A stretch of 9,993 nt of DNA from JAATFY01 sp049276515. GTDB lineage: Bacteria; Pseudomonadota; Alphaproteobacteria; UBA9219. Made by a program: the position numbers and the translations under genes. Positions within the stretch are counted from its first letter, which is position 1; each line of letters starts with the position of its first letter. Location: NCBI GenBank assembly GCA_049276515.1, contig JBASWO010000202.1, forward strand, positions 1-9,993. The letters run 5' to 3'. Below, one piece after another: positions 6,639 to 9,993 of this stretch. A model generated the notes under the pieces. That model saw nothing but the letters and a program-made list of their open reading frames with translations, was not told where the DNA came from and searched no databases.

Positions 6639-8008
6639 CTGCCTTTTGTCGTAACCGGACGACGTAGAAATGCAGGCAATGCATTCACATCGTGATCATC
6701 TTTTGGTGGTGTCGCACGATTGTTGTCTTGGCGTTGTGCAGGTGAAGTCGTATCGCGCGTTTGGGGCTGGCTATTCGCATGATGACTGCGGTTATGCCTT
6801 TGATTTTGACGATGCTGATGTCGTCCACCACCCGGATTAGCTTGATGTCCGCGTCGCGCCATGGGCTGGGGAGCTGGCAAATCTGCCAAAGTTTCGCGGT
6901 CAATTTTCTTTTTAATTAAACTTTCTACCGCTGCAACAAGCTTATCTTCTTCGGGAGTTATAAAGGTATAAGCAGTGCCACTGCGGCCCGCACGACCAGT
7001 TCTTCCAATACGATGTACATAATCATCAGCACCAAATGGCACATCAAAATTAAAAACATGGCTCATATTGTCGACATCAAGGCCACGTGCCGCAACATCA
7101 CTGCATACCAAAAGTGTAATCTCGTTGCGTTTAAATTTATCGAGCGTCTCGGTGCGTTCGGATTGCTCCATATCACCGTGTAAGGCGCCAGCATTGAAGC
7201 CATGCTTGATGAGCGACTTGTGTAGCATGGCGACATCGCGCTTACGATTGCAGAAGATGAAAGCGTTCTGAACATTTTCACGCTTGAGAAGCATGCGTAA
7301 GGCTTCGCGCTTTTGCCAGCCATCATTGGTGGGGATAGAGATAAAAATCTGTTTGATATTTTCAGACGTGGTTGCTGGTGGTGCCACGGTAACTGTTTTT
7401 GGATTACTCAGGAAACGATCAGCTAGTTTACGAATTTCCGGAGGCATTGTAGCTGAAAAGAAAAGTGTTTGACGTATCGGGGGCAAAAGTCCGCCAATTT
7501 TCTCAACATCAGGAATAAAGCCCATATCCAACATACGATCTGCTTCATCGATAACAAAAATTTTGATATCATTGAGCATGATCTTGCCACGCTCATGCAA
7601 ATCAAGCATACGACCTGGTGTGGCAATGAGAACATCAACACCGCGATCTAGATTACGGATTTGTTCATCCATCGTTGTGCCGCCGATCAAAAGCGCCATG
7701 GATAATTTATGGTATTTGCCGTAAATCTCGAAATTCTCGGCAACCTGGGCTGCTAGCTCACGGGTTGGTTCTAAGATGAGGGAGCGGGGCATGCGTGCGC
7801 GGGCACGGCCTTTGCCTAAGACCTCAAGCATGGGTAGAACGAAGCTGGCCGTTTTACCGGTGCCTGTTTGGGCGCAGCCCAGCAAATCCCTTGTCATCAA
7901 TATGTAGGGGATAGCTTGTTCTTGAATGGGGGTAGGGGTTGTATATCCAACATCCTGAATAGCTCTCAGAATGTCATCGCTTAGCCCTAAATCGGCAAAT
8001 GTGGTCAC
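6635..8008 (-). CDS. rhlE: DEAD-box ATP-dependent RNA helicase, RhlE type
   Basis: Unwinds RNA duplexes with ATP, acting in ribosome assembly and RNA decay in the cytosol. All core motifs are present in order: Q-motif (F-A-D-L-G-L, then T-P-T-P-I-Q-E-Q-A-I-P), motif I A-Q-T-G-T-G-K-T, Ia P-T-R-E-L-A, Ib T-P-G-R, II V-I-D-E-A-D-R-M-L-D-M-G-F, III S-A-T, IV F-I-F-C-N-R-K, V A-A-R-G-L-D-V and VI H-R-I-G-R-T-G-R-A-G-R. The RecA-like core ends near residue 375. A tail rich in His, Gln, Asn and Arg follows, likely disordered and RNA-binding, and closes with A-L-P-A-F-L-R-R-P. The start is GTG at 8008, the only initiation codon compatible with the Q-motif; the ribosome binding site is poor (AAGAG about 14 bases upstream). 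Length is 457. RhlE is chosen over other DEAD paralogues from the N-terminus and motif spacing, so the exact subfamily is less sure than the enzyme class. Confidence 0.92.
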   Translation of the reverse strand: MTTFADLGLSDDILRAIQDVGYTTPTPIQEQAIPYILMTRDLLGCAQTGTGKTASFVLPMLEVLGKGRARARMPRSLILEPTRELAAQVAENFEIYGKYHKLSMALLIGGTTMDEQIRNLDRGVDVLIATPGRMLDLHERGKIMLNDIKIFVIDEADRMLDMGFIPDVEKIGGLLPPIRQTLFFSATMPPEIRKLADRFLSNPKTVTVAPPATTSENIKQIFISIPTNDGWQKREALRMLLKRENVQNAFIFCNRKRDVAMLHKSLIKHGFNAGALHGDMEQSERTETLDKFKRNEITLLVCSDVAARGLDVDNMSHVFNFDVPFGADDYVHRIGRTGRAGRSGTAYTFITPEEDKLVAAVESLIKKKIDRETLADLPAPQPMARRGHQANPGGGRHQHRQNQRHNRSHHANSQPQTRDTTSPAQRQDNNRATPPKDDHDVNALPAFLRRPVTTKGS

Positions 8009-8080
8009 TTGTGCTAATTACTCTTTTGTCTCTATTTTGTGAGCCTATGCATAGCAGATCGTTACACTTGAAAGCAATTC

Positions 8081-8084
8081 GGAG
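8081..8084 (+). promoter_or_regulatory. Ribosome binding site of the alpha/beta hydrolase
   Basis: GGAG ends eight bases before the ATG at 8093. A TTG immediately before it (8090) would also be in frame, but the ATG has the better spacing and codon. Confidence 0.55.
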
Positions 8085-8092
8085 TTTCCTTG

Positions 8093-8791
8093 ATGCCTAA
8101 CCGTATGCCACTGATTTTACTGCCTGGTCTCCTTTGTGATGAAGCTTTGTGGCAAAATCAGATTAACGCCTTGAAAAGCATAGCCGATTGCAGCGTTCCT
8201 AATATAACGCAGCATGACACAATGTCTGCTTTAGCGCGGGAGGTTCTCGCAAAAGCCCCTAAGCAATTTGCTTTGGCGGGTCTTTCGATGGGGGGCTATG
8301 TTGCTTTTGAGATCATGCGGCAGGCGCCAGAACGTGTTCTTAAATTGTGTCTTTTAGATACCTCGGCGCGTTCAGATACAACTGAGCAAAGCCAACGCCG
8401 TCGTCTTTTGCTCAGTATGTCCACCAAAGGTGAATTTAAGGGGGTAACGCCTCGTCTTTTACCGAGCCTTATTCATCCTGATCGTATGCAAGACAAAGAT
8501 CTTACGCATATCATTATGGCAATGGCTGAGCGGGTAGGGCGCGAAGCGTTCCATAACCAGCAAACAGCCATTCTTAATCGTGCTGATAGCCGTGCAACAT
8601 TGAAGACAATTTCATGCCCAACGCAGCTTATTGTGGGTGCGCAAGATGCTCTAACACCACCCGATATCATGCGTGAGATTGCTGCTGGTATTTCGCATGC
8701 CAAGCTCACTATTGTTGATGAATGTGGGCATCTATCGCCACTTGAAAAGCCTGATGATGTCACGCAAGCTATGCGGAGTTGGTTAAGCTAA
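8093..8791 (+). CDS. Small alpha/beta hydrolase
   Basis: Serine hydrolase of the alpha/beta fold, 232 residues, no signal peptide, so probably cytosolic. The N-terminal strand and oxyanion region read L-I-L-L-P-G-L-L-C-D (7-16), where a Leu-Pro-Gly replaces the more common H-G. The nucleophile elbow is G-L-S-M-G-G with Ser65. The acid is Asp185 in V-G-A-Q-D-A-L-T-P-P, and the catalytic His is H213 in D-E-C-G-H-L-S-P-L-E-K-P. The triad is therefore complete. A short helical cap region lies around 100-150 and is rich in Arg and Met. The pattern resembles esterase or lactonase-like family members, but the substrate cannot be told from the sequence. It sits 84 bases from the divergent helicase and 20 bases before the solute-binding gene, so the two + strand genes are likely co-transcribed. 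Confidence 0.9.
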   Translation: MPNRMPLILLPGLLCDEALWQNQINALKSIADCSVPNITQHDTMSALAREVLAKAPKQFALAGLSMGGYVAFEIMRQAPERVLKLCLLDTSARSDTTEQSQRRRLLLSMSTKGEFKGVTPRLLPSLIHPDRMQDKDLTHIIMAMAERVGREAFHNQQTAILNRADSRATLKTISCPTQLIVGAQDALTPPDIMREIAAGISHAKLTIVDECGHLSPLEKPDDVTQAMRSWLS

Positions 8792-8811
8792 TTCTTGCGA
8801 CAGGTCGTGCC

Positions 8812-9675
8812 ATGAAACCAGGGTATACTATTCTTGCTTCAGTCATTGTTTCTGTCATCGTCACGTACGGCGTCTTAAAATTTACAACACCTCATACTGC
8901 TGTAGCTGAAGAATCTGTTTACGAACGTGTAATGCGCACCGGTGTTATTCGTTGCGGTTATTTTCCTTCGCCGGATTTCCTGGATATTGATCCTAACACA
9001 AAAAACATGTCCGGTTTGGTGTATGATTATGTTAATCAACTGGCGCAAAATCTAAAATTGAAAGTTGAGTGGACAGAAGAAATTGGTCGTGGAGATTTTA
9101 TTCCTGCTTTAGATGTAGGCCGGTTTGATGCTTACTGTACTGCTTTAACAATCAATTCCGAGCGTGCGCGGAGTGTTGATTTTGTGAGCCCTTATCTCTT
9201 CGATACTTTTAATTTGTATGTTCGAGAAGATGATGTGCGATTTGATCAAAATATTATGGCGGCGAACGATCCAGCCATTAAAATTGCCGCTAAAGAGGGC
9301 GATATCATGGAGAAAATTGCTCGCAAACATTTCCCTTTAGCGCAGATTGTTCAATTGGCACAAATGAGTGCAGAAGTTGATCCCTTATTAGATGTCGCAT
9401 CTAATAAGGCAGACGTTGTCATCACAACGCCTAAGATTGCGGGGAGGTATATACAAAATAATCCTGGAAAAATTAGAAAAACGCGCACTGAAGGGCCCTT
9501 AATGTATGCCAATACATCTTTAGGTATTAAAGCCGGTGAATATAGGTTTGTACGCATGCTTGATCTTGCCGCCATGGAAATGAAAGCTAATGGGCAAGCT
9601 CAGGCTATTATTGAGAAGTATGATCCAGGCGCTAAAATATTTCTGCGCGCCGCAAAACCTTACGAGGCGCAGTAA
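8812..9675 (+). CDS. Family-3 extracellular solute-binding protein (amino-acid/polar solute type), orphan
   Basis: Periplasmic ligand-binding protein of the bacterial extracellular solute-binding family 3, usually the receptor of an ABC importer for amino acids. A hydrophobic N-terminal segment (residues 5-23) is followed by T-A-V-A before E-E-S, a possible signal peptidase site; otherwise it would be a membrane anchor. The domain opens with V-M-R-T-G-V-I-R-C-G-Y-F, then G-L-V-Y-D-Y-V-N-Q-L-A, G-R-F-D-A-Y-C-T-A-L-T-I-N-S-E-R-A-R-S-V-D-F-V-S-P-Y and, later, I-A-A-K-E-G-D, a typical two-lobe pattern. Length 287. No permease or ATPase gene is present here. The ATG at 8812 has AGG seven bases upstream; a TTG at 8779 would overlap the hydrolase and make the leader worse. 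It ends 10 bases from a convergent gene. Confidence 0.9.
   Translation: MKPGYTILASVIVSVIVTYGVLKFTTPHTAVAEESVYERVMRTGVIRCGYFPSPDFLDIDPNTKNMSGLVYDYVNQLAQNLKLKVEWTEEIGRGDFIPALDVGRFDAYCTALTINSERARSVDFVSPYLFDTFNLYVREDDVRFDQNIMAANDPAIKIAAKEGDIMEKIARKHFPLAQIVQLAQMSAEVDPLLDVASNKADVVITTPKIAGRYIQNNPGKIRKTRTEGPLMYANTSLGIKAGEYRFVRMLDLAAMEMKANGQAQAIIEKYDPGAKIFLRAAKPYEAQ
9383..9409 (+). repeat. Perfect 12-bp inverted repeat (hairpin, 3-base loop) inside the solute-binding gene
   Basis: The arm CCTTATTAGATG (9383-9394) and the arm CATCTAATAAGG (9398-9409) are exact reverse complements around TCG. The stem lies in frame within codons for P-L-L-D-V-A-S-N-K. No T-run follows, so it is not an intrinsic terminator. 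A stem this long with so short a loop is expected far less than once per 10 kb by chance. Confidence 0.75.
9643..9672 (+). other. Imperfect GC-rich hairpin at the end of the solute-binding gene
   Basis: CTGCG and CC (with a two-base CG bulge) can pair with GGCGCAG around a 14-base loop, placing the stem directly before the TAA at 9673. AT-rich sequence follows, but no uninterrupted T-run. It could slow transcription at this convergent end; support is weak. Confidence 0.2.
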
Positions 9676-9685
9676 TATTTACAAT

Positions 9686-9979
9686 TTAAAGAGTGCGACC
9701 TGGAAAGGGAGCAAATGGAAATGGTTTTTCATCCGACGCAAAAGTCAAATAACGGGTGACCTGGCTTTGATAGGTCGCAAGGTTACCGCCGAACTCTGAC
9801 AAACCTTCAAAGGACGAACCGCTAAAGAGTTTTGCCAAAAACTGAAATATAGACGTCGCAAAAGTCAGTAGGATCGACAGATAGAAGGCGATACCAAACA
9901 CCACCAGATAGGCAAAGCGGAGCCAAGTGTCCTTGTCCTGTACATTCTTCTTCAAATTCTCTTCGTTAATGCCGGCCAT
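9686..9979 (-). CDS. DUF4389 family small membrane protein
   Basis: A 97-residue protein of a family of unknown function seen in various proteobacteria. A polar N-terminus (to residue 18) is followed by W-L-R-F-A-Y and one long hydrophobic stretch (about 20-48, possibly a hairpin of two helices). Next comes the family-typical L-A-K-L-F-S-G, E-F-G-G-N-L-A-T-Y, Q-V-T-R-Y-L-T-F-A-S-D-E-K-P-F-P-F segment. The membrane location is evident, the role unknown. The start at 9979 is supported by GAGGA six bases upstream of the ATG. Its stop is 10 bases from the convergent solute-binding gene. The family assignment is from recall of the conserved F-x-K-P-F-P-F end and the preceding pattern. Confidence 0.85.
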   Translation of the reverse strand: MAGINEENLKKNVQDKDTWLRFAYLVVFGIAFYLSILLTFATSIFQFLAKLFSGSSFEGLSEFGGNLATYQSQVTRYLTFASDEKPFPFAPFPGRTL

Positions 9980-9993
9980 GATATGTCCTCGTT

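Noticed and set aside
8045..8054. Palindrome CTATGCATAG in the helicase/hydrolase divergent gap, a possible operator
   Set aside because: Palindromes of this size are expected around ten times per 10 kb, and only one copy is present. No flanking half-sites support a repressor.
8779..8811. TTG start for the solute-binding protein
   Set aside because: The purine-rich CGGAG directly abuts the TTG with no spacing, it overlaps the hydrolase, and it adds a charged stretch before the hydrophobic leader; the ATG at 8812 has AGG at seven bases.

Overview
The window looks like a compact chromosomal segment of a flagellated, LPS-bearing alphaproteobacterium of moderate G+C (I would guess mid-40s percent, not counted). 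This rests on three things: a FlgC-FliE rod operon; TrmFO, the folate-dependent tRNA methyltransferase found in alphaproteobacteria and Firmicutes but not in gammaproteobacteria; and an LptD with a CxxC-type N-terminal cysteine pair together with a GmhB-like heptose phosphatase. I cannot name the genus. There are no tRNAs, rRNAs, IS elements, CRISPR arrays, phage genes or integrases. No gap between genes is longer than about 90 bases.

Layout, left to right: (1) flgC (5' end cut off by the window) and fliE, + strand, the end of a flagellar rod operon. (2) trmFO and an exported cyclophilin-type peptidyl-prolyl isomerase, - strand, the isomerase upstream and overlapping trmFO by one base. (3) A GmhB-like HAD phosphatase, + strand, divergent from the isomerase. 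(4) lptD, - strand, meeting gmhB tail to tail. (5) An unrecognised multi-pass membrane protein, + strand, divergent from lptD. (6) A RhlE-type DEAD-box RNA helicase, - strand, tail to tail with the membrane protein. (7) A small alpha/beta hydrolase and a family-3 solute-binding protein, + strand, likely an operon. (8) A DUF4389 membrane protein, - strand, meeting the solute-binding gene tail to tail.

The most consistent theme is envelope biogenesis. The GmhB-like enzyme would serve LPS inner-core heptose synthesis, LptD inserts LPS into the outer membrane, and the periplasmic isomerase may help fold envelope proteins. The flagellar genes, TrmFO, helicase, hydrolase and solute-binding protein are housekeeping or accessory genes with no evident shared pathway.

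I see no clearly new multi-gene system. The points most worth a second look are: a GmhB-like protein that has lost three of its four zinc ligands; an unknown membrane protein sharing a promoter region with lptD; a perfect 12-bp-stem hairpin inside the solute-binding gene; and four convergent gene ends separated by +2, -4, -4 and +10 bases with no canonical terminator between them.
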